Part shown: positions 47,487-58,749 of the stretch, piece after piece
Numbering within the stretch: position 1 is the stretch's first letter
How the letters are laid out: every line of letters starts with the position of its first letter
Source: Undaria pinnatifida
Lineage: Eukaryota > Sar > Phaeophyceae > Laminariales > Alariaceae
Length of the DNA stretch: 64,000 bases
NCBI GenBank assembly: GCA_012845835.1
Contig: JABAKD010000021.1
Location: 6,709,859-6,773,858, forward strand
Direction of reading: 5' to 3'
Program-made: the position numbers and the translations under genes
The notes under the pieces: generated by a model
The model's database searches: none
Told to the model about the DNA's origin: nothing
What the model saw: only the letters and a program-made list of their open reading frames with translations

Positions 47487-49030
47487 TGGGCAACCCGTGC
47501 TGTCTCCGCAGTTGCAGTTCGGACACCTAAAGGCGGGAAAGTGGTCAGGTGAAGCGGGTTAAAAATGCGTGAGATTGGGAAACGGGTCTCCAGAGGACAG
47601 TCGAAGTTTCAGAAGAGTTGGGAACCATCGGTATATCGAGAACGCTGGCGTCCATGGAGGTGACACGGCAGGTTGTCGCTACATCCCTGTCACAGGTCTG
47701 GATAACACGCCCATGTATTGACGAGGGCATAGAACCAGACGGTGCACTTCGTCGTACTTCTTTTCTCCTGGGAGTCATAGAGTATATATACTCAAAACAG
47801 GACCAGCATTAGGGGCTGGGAAAGACGGCCCAAGTTGGTTAAGCGGCTTTTCTATTGCTTGGTCGCCCAAATTTAAGAAGCATATATTCTCGGATTTGAT
47901 AACACGCTGGAAGTTCGTAGCCAGCCCCGGATTACTACTCGTGGTTGTGTTCGGTGTGTTTAATATACACATCGGGCGCAAACGTTGGACGCTGTGTTGG
48001 CAGGAATTGATTATACTATACTACTGCTCCGTCGATCGTGATGGCATAGTGCAATGTTTCGAACATTTTTCTTTGATATTTGTTTTGTTTGAGCTACTGT
48101 GATGTTCGTTATGAGATGTGGCCTTTTTACATACGCGTATACGACGGTAAAGTATCAGCCACCTTGCCTTCAGCTGTCACACAGGACAAGAAATGTTCCC
48201 ACCCAACAGGCCATTTGCCGGACCGCAGCATTGCTGTAACGAAATAGACCGCGTATCACGTATTGTATTACCGTGATAACAGAACTTCGAGCTTAGTAAA
48301 CACGTAAGTAGCTCTTGGAAACGCTACCATGGTAACTTCGTCAGGGTGGAACCACGCACGACCACTGTTTTCAAGTGAATTTGTGGAGACTAAGCCGCCA
48401 CATTTTCGTGTTTTCTTGTACTGAAATGTCGCATACTTGTCATTCTTCCTGTTTTTCGTTTGCAGACGACGAGAAACCCCGCGCAGTAGTCTTCGACAGT
48501 AATCATGTCATGTTGCGGCTTCCACCCCACACACTCATGTAATGGTCGGCGGGTACAGGTTTTGGTTAACATTTGCACAGGTGGAACAAGAGTAGTAGTG
48601 GTCTTATACACCTCAGAAAAGACCCAACACATATTCCGGTGGCTTGTGTGCGAAACTGTGACCGCAGCTTTAATGCGGAAGAACGTTCTGCATAAAATAA
48701 AGCAGTGTGCACGTGCTACTTAATCGAGCTCAAACAATTCACGTTGATTTTTGTAGGCATCGTTCTGATAATTGCCACGCCAAAGTCAGAATGCTGGTGG
48801 ATTTTGTTATCAAACTGGCGGAAATATCTTTCTTTGTCAGGAATCTTAATATCAACTTTTAGGAAATGTTCAATGTTTCAAAGTCCTGATCGCTGAGAAG
48901 TATTGCTGTCCGCGGACATGTGACGCTTTGTTTTTGTATGAGCAGAAACAAAACGTGAAATTGATCCCATCGAGGCTCAACCTCCAGCAGTGGCGGCTCG
49001 CATGTACGAATATACGTATTAATACATTAC
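47487..49030. other. Upstream flank of the gene, no recognised gene
   Basis: The frame of exon 1 stays open upstream to a plausible acceptor (CCCGCCTTTAG|G at about 47527), adding a Cys-rich CPNCNCGDSTGCP. This means a 5' exon may exist. A minus-strand ORF at 47545-47778 has no donor in the needed phase. I recognise no TATA box or other promoter element with confidence. Confidence 0.4.
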
Positions 49031-49325
49031 GCCCCGCCCGTCCCACCCCCTGCCCCCCCCGTGATAAACTGGTGCATTCTTTCCAAAGACCGTCATATTT
49101 GTCCCCTTGAAGGATTTATAGTTTGCACGCACAAATTGAGCTGCCCCCCCTCGCCCCCCCCTTCACCCCCCACCCCCGCTCCCTTTTGATCAAAACCAAG
49201 ACCCCATGTCTTTCAAAACTCTGCCCTCCCCTCACCGGTTATTCCACTTACTAGATTCACTTGATACACTCATGCATTTCCTTCCACAGCTTTTATATTT
49301 TGTCTCCCTCAGAAACGGGTTGAAT
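49030..49325 (-). repeat. C-rich (inverted) fragment of the G-rich element
   Basis: C-runs, then CCCTTTTGATCAAAACCAAG, CAAAACTCTGCCCTCCCCTC and TTCCTTCCACAGCT. This is the reverse complement of the body seen at 22-26 kb. Confidence 0.65.
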
Positions 49326-50569
49326 ATCTTTAATAATGATATAGTCTATATGATGTAAACATAAAGGAGGGCTGTATTAATGAAAAGCTGTAAAAATATG
49401 TATATAAGACAGCTCGTGAAGCTGCGCTGAAGCAAAAGCGATACAAGCAAATCAAATGGTCAACCAACGCCCACCGCGGCGAAAAGAAAGGAGGTCCCTC
49501 CGTAGCTCGGGGCATATGACTAGCAACATAACAAACAGGAAATACCCGCTGAAGCGAGAAACACAAGAAACCGCCACTTAAAAAGCTTTGCTTGTGATCG
49601 TCGTGACGGCACCCAATGGAAGACATTTTGAATTTAGGCACATAAACCACACCATTAAACAGCGGACCCCCGCTGCTACACCACGGATACGTGTATACAC
49701 AAGCGAACGAGTACAGATAAATGATGCAGTGATACACATCTTCGAGATTTCTAACGATGTTCACCCAGTGACGCCCTTATGGGGCACTTCGACCGGTATT
49801 TCGTATGAGTTATGGTTTAAGAGTTAGTTAACATGGTCGAACAAACACAATAATGACATGTCCGACACCCATATTTCTAGCGTGATGATGCCTGGTGCCA
49901 ACGTATGATCCACCATCATGGGCACCAGAGCGTACCAACCAATGTAATTTCGTATTACAAACCACGGGCACAACGCATCAAGTCCCAGGTACAAGGTTGT
50001 CGCTGTTTGTTGTTGTTCCCGTAACAAACCGCGTAATCCAGTCAGTGGTCACAGGACAGGCTCCAGTCACTCTGTAGTGGAGGGATTCCCCAGGGAAAAC
50101 ACACAGCCAAACCAAAAGCGGTGCACGCATAAAAAAATATTTTATAGTCTACCGCACGAGTAGCTGAATCAATCCATGCCTCCGACAAAACGAAAAAAAA
50201 TGGAAACCGGGAGTCACAGCCAACGTGTGTCCCAGGCCCATACTGGTACATAACGTCTCAGTACCCGTGTAAGAAAAACAACTACACCGCATGCCACATA
50301 GGGAACCCAACCAATCAATGTCCAAATCGGACGAGAAAAAAAGAACTGTTGACAACAGGGAGAAAGAAAAGAAAAAATGACGGGCGTAGAAAACGAACGA
50401 AGGATATCATTACGCACGCACAATGTTAAATTGATTCGCCAGCAAGGGAGTGTTACGATGTAAGGCCAGCTACGCACCAGTACGAGAATAAACCAACAAG
50501 AACAATATGCGTCCGGTCTGAGAAGGAATAGACAATCTCCGGCACTACGTGAATTTTGCGTAGAAGCTC
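49326..50569. other. No gene recognised
   Basis: AT-richer sequence with short shadow ORFs on both strands. One minus-strand stretch (50214-50477) is hydrophobic, but it has no family match and no splice context I trust. Confidence 0.4.
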
Positions 50570-52275
50570 ATGATAGCTTCCGTGGAAGCTTTCATGGCTT
50601 TTATGGAAGCTTCCATAGCTTCCATGATATCTTACACTTTACATGGAAGTTTCCATGGACGCTCCCCTAGAATCTTCCGCTCAAGCTTCCATGGAAGATA
50701 TGGAAGATATGAAAGTTTCCGCGGAAGTAACTTTCACGGGAGCTTCCACGAAAACTTCCGCGAAAGCTTGCATGGACGTAACTTTCATGAAAACGTCCAC
50801 GGAAGATTTCATGAAAGTAATGGAAGCATTCGCGAAAGTTTTGGAAGCTTTCATAGAAGTGACTTCCACGGAAGCTTTCGTGGAAGTTATGGAACATTTT
50901 ACGGAAATATCTTCCAGGGAGGTCTTCTCAGAAGCTTCCGTGGAAGCCTTCATATCTTGCATATCGCCCATGGAAGCTTCCACACAAGTAACTTCCACGG
51001 GAGCTTCCACGAAACCTCCCACGATAGCTTCCATGGAAGTAACTTCCACGAAATCTTCCATGGAAGCTTTCATGAAAGTAAATAAAGATGTCGCGGAAGT
51101 AATGGAAGCTTTCATGGAAGTAACTTCCATGGAAGTCTTCGTGGAAACTTCCGTGGATACTTCCGTGGAAAACATGGAAGATATGAAAGCTTCCACGGAA
51201 GTAACTTCCACGGGAGCTTTCATGGGAGCTCCCGTATCTTCCGTGGAAGCTTCCATGGAAGATATGGGAGATAATAAATCTTACGTGGAAGTAGATTCCA
51301 CGGGATTTTTACGAACGCTTCAACGAAAGCTTCCATGGGAGTAATGGAAGATTTCGCGGAAGTTATGGAAGCTTTCATGGAAGAAACGTCGAGGGAAGTC
51401 TTCATCGAAGCTTCCGTGGAAGCTTCCGTGGAAGATATGGAAGATATGAAAGCTTCCACGGAAGTAACTTCCATCGAAGCTTGCATGCGAGCTTCCATGA
51501 AAGATATGAAACATATTCAAGCTTCCGTGGAAGTAAATTCCGAGGGAGTTTCCACGAAAGCTTCAACGAACGCTTCCTTGGGAGTAATGGAAGATTTCGC
51601 GGACGTTATGGAAGTCTCCATGGAAGCATAGGGTTACGGTTAGGGTTAAAGTAAGGGTTAGAGCTAGGTTAGGTTGCTTCCGTGGAAGCTTCCGTGAAAC
51701 CTTTCATGGAAGCTTCCGAAGCTACCATGAAAGCTTTCATAGAAGCTTCCGTGGAAGTTGTTTATCTGGAAGTTGCTTCCGTGTAAGCTTTCGTTGAAGC
51801 TTCCGTGGAAGTTGTTTCCGCGGAATCTTTTGTGTAAGCCTACGTGGAAGATGCTTCCGCGGAAGTTGTGTCCGTGGAAGCTTCCGTGGAAGATTTCCCG
51901 GAAATTTCCGTGGAATCTTCCGTGGTAGTTGCTTCCGTGTAAGCTTCCGTGGAAGTGGAGGTTGCTTCCGTGAAAGCTCCCGTGGAAGCTGCCATGGAAA
52001 TTCCGTGGAAGCTGCTTCCGTGGAAGCTGCTTCCATGGAAGCTTCCGTAGAAGCTTAAATGGAATCTTTTGTAGAATTATTGTAGAAGCTTACATGCTTC
52101 CAAGGAATCTTCCGTGGAAGCTGTTATGGAAGCTCACATGCTTCCATCGAAGCTTCTATCGCTTGCATGCTTCCATGCTTCCGTGGAAGCTTCCATCGCT
52201 TCCTGCGACGTCCCCATGGAAGCTTCCATCGCTTCCTGTGAGGTCCCCATGGAAGCTGGCACGAGCTTCCACTAA
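50570..52275. repeat. Degenerate palindromic 12-mer array
   Basis: About 1.7 kb built from variants of AAGCTTCC(A/G)TGG, the palindromes AAGCTT and CCATGG joined, with a variant spacer GGAAGTAACTTCC. The unit is its own reverse complement, its length is divisible by 3 and it lacks stops in every frame. Long ORFs such as 50643-51344 on plus and 50681-51256 on minus (Ala-Ser-Met-Glu and Ser-Phe-His-Gly repeats) therefore follow automatically and are not evidence of a gene. Confidence 0.85.
51628..51676 (+). repeat. Interstitial telomere-like tract
   Basis: Degenerate TTAGGG repeats (AGGGTTACGGTTAGGGTT, then AAGGGTTAGAGCTAGGTTAG) separating the two halves of the 12-mer array. Confidence 0.65.
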
Positions 52276-52307
52276 AAATTCGGATAGTGCAGGTGGCCCG
52301 GACGAGA

Positions 52308-52575
52308 AAAGAAAAGAAAAAAGACAGAAGAGAAGAGAAGAAAAGAAAAGAAAAGAAAAGAAAAGAAAAGAAAAGAAAAGAAAAGAAAAGAAAAGAAAAG
52401 AAAAGAAAAGAAAAGAAAAGAAAAGAAAAGAAAAGAAAAGAAAGAAAAGAAAAGAAAAGAAAAGAAAAGAAAAGAAAAGAAAAGAAAAGAAAAGAAAAGA
52501 AAAGAAAAGAAAAGAAAATAAAAGAAAAGAAAAGAAAAGAAAAGAAAAGAAAAGAAAAGAAAAGAAAAGAAAAGA
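52308..52575 (+). repeat. AAAAG microsatellite
   Basis: More than 45 nearly perfect AAAAG units with single-base interruptions near 52441 and 52519. Lys/Glu/Arg-rich and Phe/Leu/Ser-rich ORFs across it are artefacts. Confidence 0.95.
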
Positions 52576-52859
52576 CGATAAAAAACACCACTTTAGCAGA
52601 CCTAGGAATCCACTAAAGACGGCTTTAAGGACGCAGAGAGTGTCAAGGGCATCAATGGCACCGGAGGGGAGAGCGCAACAACAACAAGAAGCCCGGTCGG
52701 CCTTACGCCAGCTTGTTGCGTCCATTGGAAGGTCCACAAATGTCAAGAAAACGATTGCCAGACCCAAACTTCACTCTCCAAGGCTGAACGCCCCCTCTTT
52801 CCCTCCCTCCTCATCTGGGCCCCTTGGCGATTCCTACACGGTGGATGGCGCTGCCGCGG

Positions 52860-54697
52860 CCTTTGCGTGTCGCCATGCAGCTTTATAGCTTTCCGCGTGA
52901 TGCCATTTCCGCAGTTGAATGATTCTGTTCCTTTCTTGACCCGTTGAAACGAAATGCCGGTGTTTTGTGCAGCTTTTCGCATTTATTAGGTCGAAATTAC
53001 TTCCGAAGGCCGACGGTATCTTCTTTCAGATGCACCATCCAGTCATTCTGTTGTGCCCCTGAGTAGCCCTAAATCCCAACCAGTCCCCTATAGACCGACC
53101 TCGGTGGCAGAGGGTCTCCCCATACGTGACACGTACCCTTTAACCTATATCCTACGTTTCCGCACTGTCGCCTCTCCATACTCTCGGAACAGCTGTCTTG
53201 GCAATAACGCCGGCTTTCGAAAGGGTGGGGTCGTCGCGCTGCCATTTCCTTCAGCCGAAGCATCGGAGACGCTTGAAGTGGTCAACTTGTGGTAAACCGT
53301 CGGAGCTGGGCATGTTCGGGTTCGTCGTCTCGCAGCCGTAAAGTAGTGTCGCGATCACCTCGGCTTTCTGCATCCGCCTCTTTCAACCGTAAGCGCACAC
53401 CCGGGCGATGAGAGATTTCCATCTTGTACCTCTGGAAGCACGCCCAGGCCCTCTGGAGAATACGCAATATCTCGAAACCGAGGTCCTTGTCTGCGCTAAT
53501 AGTCCCAAACAACTACACACACTTCATCGTTTGTTTGTATACTCGGCCGGCTGAATTGGTGGTAAACGACACGTTCCCCGCACTATTAGTCTGCAGAAGA
53601 ATGACATCCGCTTAGATCTTGGGGGCTGCAAGCCCGAACGCCGAGAAGGCAGTAAAAATCGCCGTCATCACCTTCTCCAGCTCTTCCGACGATCAAGATG
53701 CGATGACCGCATCGTTAGCGTAAAGCACACCCCAAAACCCCTGCACCTCCGCCCCCCCTTTCTTCCAGCCCGTTGATTTTGCCTGCGCGTGGCGTACCCT
53801 ATTTCTCCACTTTCTCCTTATCTTCCTCATCTTGTTGGAGCTGCAAAATGTTTTCCATGATGGCTGCATCGACGAGACTAACAGCGAGGAAGCGTTTCTC
53901 GGGGACTCGCAGTACCGACATTAAAGTCATGTTGAACAGCAGTGGACCAATGATACGGTATGGGGCCCACTTTACGGACTTATTTCGCAGTGTGGCTTGA
54001 TGTCAATCGCGTGCGAGTAACCCCTGTTATTTTTAATCTTTGGAAGAGTGGACGGTATGATGTTTTGAAATAGCGATATCAATCCGCAGCGGTATGATAA
54101 AATACGCTGCGCGACAAAAATCAGAAAAAAGTCGTGCATTTCGTAAGGTACTGAGTCGCTGGCATGAGAATGATACGAAAGCCCAAGCCTGGCCGAAACG
54201 TCGGGGGCACCCCAGCTACCCTAGCCTTGGTCAGTGGCGGAAGCACACACCCTTGCCGGAGACCTTGTCCCATGTCCAACTTGTCCGAGCAGTGTCCATC
54301 CTCCATCCGCACGCATGCTTGTGGCGTCGTGGTATTGACGAATGACGGCGAGCATTCTCGGAGGCACGCCCAAACGAGCAAGGACATGTCACAGAAGGGC
54401 TCGGTTGACATTACCATTTTTTCGGCGAGGTCGACGAAGCACAAGTACGAGGGATGTCCTTCTTCCGCGCCAGTTCCTGCAATCGTCGTCCTACATACAT
54501 CATGTCACAAGTCCAGCGCTGAGGTTTAATCCCACACTGTTCCTCCTGCAAAATGGTCTCTCGTTTGCAGTACGCTTGCAGTAGTCACTGAGGCGACCCG
54601 CGACTACTACTTTGAGGAGTACTTGGCCGGCGTGAGCCACGAGGGAGACGCCACGATAGTTGCCACACTCCGTCCGATATTTCTTTTCGTGAAGCAC
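52860..54697 (-). pseudogene. Dead LINE reverse transcriptase
   Basis: A non-LTR retrotransposon pol on the minus strand, broken by frameshifts and stops. In order: [20 protein letters not shown] (54.6 kb), RRLQELARKKDIP and CFVDLAEK (54.45 kb), ACVRMEDGHCSDKLDMGQGL then RQGCVLPPL (54.25 kb), the active-site strand VLYANDAV (53722-53711, Asn replacing the first catalytic Asp of YADD), LFGTISADKDLGFEILRIL and RAWACFQRY (53.45 kb), TVRKRRI (53.17 kb), DWMVHLKEDTVGLR (53.03 kb) and a C-terminal MRKAAQNTG...FQRVKKGTE stretch (52.95 kb). No activity is expected. Confidence 0.85.
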
Positions 54698-54699
54698 CT

Positions 54700-56950
54700 T
54701 TATCGTTGCATCATTGCCTGCTCACTTTTTCGGAGCGAAGTGAATCTCACATCCCGCAATCGTCCCGGTTACCCCTCTCCTCTCTTGAGCTGCAGGGTAG
54801 GCGGGTGGAAAAGCCGATCAATTAAAAGAAACCTGCTACTATCACGTAGTGATGCTGGGTTGCTGTTGTTACAAATGAGTTCGGCCAGCAGCCACGCGGT
54901 ACATAACCAGGACGGCTCTCCACTCTCTCTCTATGATACTCCGGTGCTCTCGCAGACGACCTTTCTCTCTCATGCCATTTGGACGATAGGAGAACCTGTT
55001 GCCTCTGCTGCGGTTTCATCATCTCAACTCCTCTAACCTTCCCATATGTCCGTATACTGACGTGCGTCTCATGGTTGGATTGAACAATCGATTTCCTGTC
55101 AAACTTCCTCCCCCTTCTCGAGACAAATTTCCCCCGGCTCTGTCCGAATCCCACCCCCCCCCTATCCCCCGCCCCCGCCCTCGCCCATATTATTTGAAAA
55201 GAAAAATCGCTGACCTAAAATACCCTTGGTGCGACGAAAAATGCGCCAACCTTCGACGAAGTACGTGTTGGCCGTGTTTGTGAAGATGGTGCCGCTAATC
55301 GTACCTTCGTTTTTATTTTATTTTTCCGGCTCGATTCTGGAACCTGTTAATACGAAATTTGCTCCCGTGGTCGTCACGCGGACTCGGAACAACCCACCAT
55401 GAGGTATTAATAGGGTGCGTTTCGATTGGTTCCCGCTGAACAGCCGAAAACAGCCGATTTTCGGTTTTCGGAGCCGACTTTCAGGGGTATTGTCCCAAAC
55501 CGATTTATGTTGGATTTATGGCCGATTCTCGGGGAGCAGAGCCTTCATGCCGAGAAGACCGTTTGGAGGAGGGCTCAACAAGAAGGTCCCCACTGATCAA
55601 TGTTCAAACCGAAAACGTAACTATCCTGTGAGAAGTCCGTGGTTGGTGGAGGCGGTGTAGGATGCTACCGCGGTGGAGGTTCACACACCGGTCTAATCGG
55701 TGACATACACATTTTATCATCGTATATCGTATGACACGAGTTGAAACAACTACAGCAAACAGTCAGTAAACACAGCATATATATGTTGAAAAACAGAAGC
55801 AGCACACCTAAAATACCTCTAAAACACCAACAACAACAGCAGGACATTGCTGGCGAATAATACAAGCAGCAGAAGATCTACTACGGCGAGCTCCTGCGTT
55901 TTTTTTGCGAGCTGATCGGGTTAAAAATATATGGAGATTATGTTGGTACGCGAGGTTGTGAGAACGGGAGCGGGCCGCGGCTCAAACCCGTCCCACTCCT
56001 CGTCGCAGAGCCTGAAGCTGTCGTTGCGTTTTTTTTGACGAAAACAAAATTGAACAGAAAATTATGGTGTGATTCACATGTCGGCACAAATTTGGGCGGG
56101 GTCGGCAACTCACGTTCGAGCTGTTAACCCCTTTAATTCCAACTATATTGACCCCTTAGACTGATTCTTCTACGATACCCCCCCCTCATTGACGAACGTT
56201 CCATGGCTGCTCGACACAAGGAAGGATACAATTGAAAACAAAGCATCCATTTATGTTATTGTGTGCTAAGGTCCATCAATCAATGACGTCGGGATGTCGA
56301 GGGACACCGTATTCCAAGATACGACCGGGAGCTGGTTTTGGAAAAGGTGATTTCGTTGAAGAAAGGTTAGGGGCGGGCTACCGTAAAATGACTAAGAAAC
56401 AGGTTTCCACCTGTGGAAAGGTGGTACTACTACTGCATGCAGCAACCAGTCATTGCATACAGCAGAATCATACGACACCAAAATCATTACCTCCGGTCCG
56501 AGCCACACAGCAGTAGTACAGACGAAAACAACCAGCAGAAGCTGGAGATTTAACAAACAACGGTACGATTGCTGGCTTTTATATCGCGTCAGCAATCCGT
56601 GGCGGTGTTCGCCCCACCTTGTCATTGAGTTGCTTGCCGAAATCATGAACAATTTATCGAAGGAGGTCTTTTGAGATCTTACATGACGCATATGCGGGGT
56701 TGTCTGGCCGGGGACGGGTCGCTCCTCGCCTGATCGCCCAACCCTGTTGAGCTGTGATTTTGACGAGAACAACAACGAAAAAATTCAGACAAGGTTTGAA
56801 AAACGGAGTTGTGTAGGTCTGTCGTTGCAGAGTAAAACAAGAAGAGAGTCACACAGGAGAAATGAGCGGTCGGGTACTGGAGCTGATACCGCCGTTCAAC
56901 AAGAGCAGCAGCAGTAGTAGAAGCAGAAGTAGCAACGGTACAAGAAACTA
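54700..56950. other. No gene recognised
   Basis: Contains a C-rich patch at 55150-55185 and short unsupported ORFs on both strands. I see no domain, repeat unit or splice-consistent exon chain. Confidence 0.4.
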
Positions 56951-56954
56951 GGGT

Positions 56955-58700
56955 GATAATGACAGGCGCGAAGAGCGCTGCAGCGAGCCTTTTTTTCTTT
57001 GTTTTCCACGGGAAAAAAGCCTCTTCATATCGGATTGCAACGGAGTGTAGGGTGCCTCGATTTACCTTCTCTGTTCATGTGTTTGTTAGTGTATCAAGTT
57101 GCCACGTTTGTCCACCGCACTTAGCGTAATCGACACCAAGGGCAGCTCCGACGGGTCCTGTGCACGCAAAATGACATGTAAGTCTTCTCGTGTTGGATCT
57201 GCTGTAAGTCGTTAAGAGTTCGTCGAGACAGGTGTGCGGCATTTTTTTCGACGGCATTGCTGGGCTACAAGTTATGTACGAAAGTATACCGTCGTTTTTG
57301 CTGCAACATGCTGCTGTACGGGGTATGCATATTATCAGGAGGTTGATCGACGAGACACGCACGGCGACACTGACCGGCTCTGGCCCCATATGCCGTGTTG
57401 TTGCTACTGCCGCTTGCTAAATACATCTGTTTCTTCTTCTGCTGTGCTGCTGCTGATTCCAATGCTGCCCCTGCTACGAGACCAGCACAAGACAACCAGT
57501 GACTTTTTCTTTAATTCCGAAGACACTATTGGGTGTGCGGCATGTTGTGATTTGACAGGCATTGCTGGGCTACGCTATTTTTTTCTCCTTAAGACATTGT
57601 TGGGTGTGCGGCATGTTGTGATTTGACCGGCATTGCTAGGCTACGTTATATACGAGTACAACGTACAGTATGCGTTTCTCCCACGATGATCATATCCAAG
57701 ATACTGCTGCTGTACTCGTGAGGACCTTTTGCTATATCCACAGGTAAGCTCACAAGACAACATCAGCTCTTGGTCACCAAACCTTTGTCGTTCGGGATAC
57801 CCGAAGCAGTGATGTCGAACCAACCGTTACACCCTCATTTCGATACGTCCCCAGACTATTCCCGCTCTGAAAAAAAAAAGCATGACCACTGCAGGTATTG
57901 AGGCCGCGCCTCATTACGGCCAAATCACTAGTAATGAGGCTCACGAGCGCGGAGCGCGAACCTTTTTTCTGGGTGTTCCAAGGAGAAAAGCCGTCTTCCA
58001 TACATAGGAGGGTTAGGGTTTCTTGAGTTTGTTTCTCTTTTTGAGTGTCAACATTTCTTGTGCGGCATCGTTTGTCCACCGCACTCGGCGCAACCGGCGT
58101 CAATGCCGCTCCCGCCGGGCTCTGTGTACGCACACGTACTCACGAACTCCTCTCGTGCGTTTTCGGTGTGGGTCGCTGTCGAGAAAGGTGCGGCACCGAG
58201 TGTTTTCACCGCCATGGCAACTACCTGTGCTCTTGTCAAACGTTTTTCATTTTTTCGAAAGATACAAAATAATAATGGGCACGTTCCTATATCAAAGAGT
58301 CAATTTTACAGACTCTAGAGCGAGAGCAACCGGTCTGTCTGCCCGCACCACTACTAGTCTATATCTGGGTCCTTGTCCTTGAGACATGCGGCATGTGATA
58401 TCGTCTGTCCCACAGCACAGATGAGGGGACGGGGAAGCTCCACGTACTGTGTAGACACCACCTTGGGGGCTAGGGTACGTACCTCCAACGTTGGACGTCT
58501 TTTTTGTTTCATGATGGGAGATGCAGACTGTTCGCCTTCATGAATTAAACCGACAAAATACGAAACTACAATACTGCTGCAGGTAGCTATAACCAGGGGG
58601 CTGATCGATGAGACACACACAGGGACACTGGACCGGCCCTGGTCTCATGTGTCCTACTACTACTGTTACTAACGCTGTTATTGCTTCTGCTGCTCTGTTG
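56955..58700. repeat. Diverged tandem duplication (about 1 kb units)
   Basis: Blocks near 56960-57440 recur at about 57935-58700: GAGCGC...CCTTTTTTCT, TTTGTCCACCGCACT(T/C), (T/C)GATCGA(C/T)GAGACAC(G/A)CAC and GACCGGC. The copies differ by substitutions and indels. CTG-rich patches give leucine-rich shadow ORFs. Confidence 0.5.
57522..57655. repeat. 71-bp tandem duplication
   Basis: The block starting GACA(C/T)T(A/G)TTGGGTGTGCGG and ending near GGCATTGCT(G/A)GGCTACG appears at 57522 and 57593. A partial third relative lies at about 57232. Confidence 0.8.
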
Positions 58701-58749
58701 TTGCTTCCGCTGCTGCATCTGCTGCTGCTGCTGCCGCCGCCGCTAGAGG

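Noticed and set aside
50643-51344. A 233-residue plus-strand ORF and a 191-residue minus-strand ORF (50681-51256)
   Set aside because: Both follow from a stop-free palindromic 12-bp repeat and share no domain. All frames are open for the same reason.
52094-52888. A 264-residue Lys/Arg/Glu-rich plus-strand ORF and Phe/Leu/Ser-rich minus-strand ORFs
   Set aside because: They are translations of the AAAAG microsatellite. The flanking parts overlap the LINE tail on the other strand.
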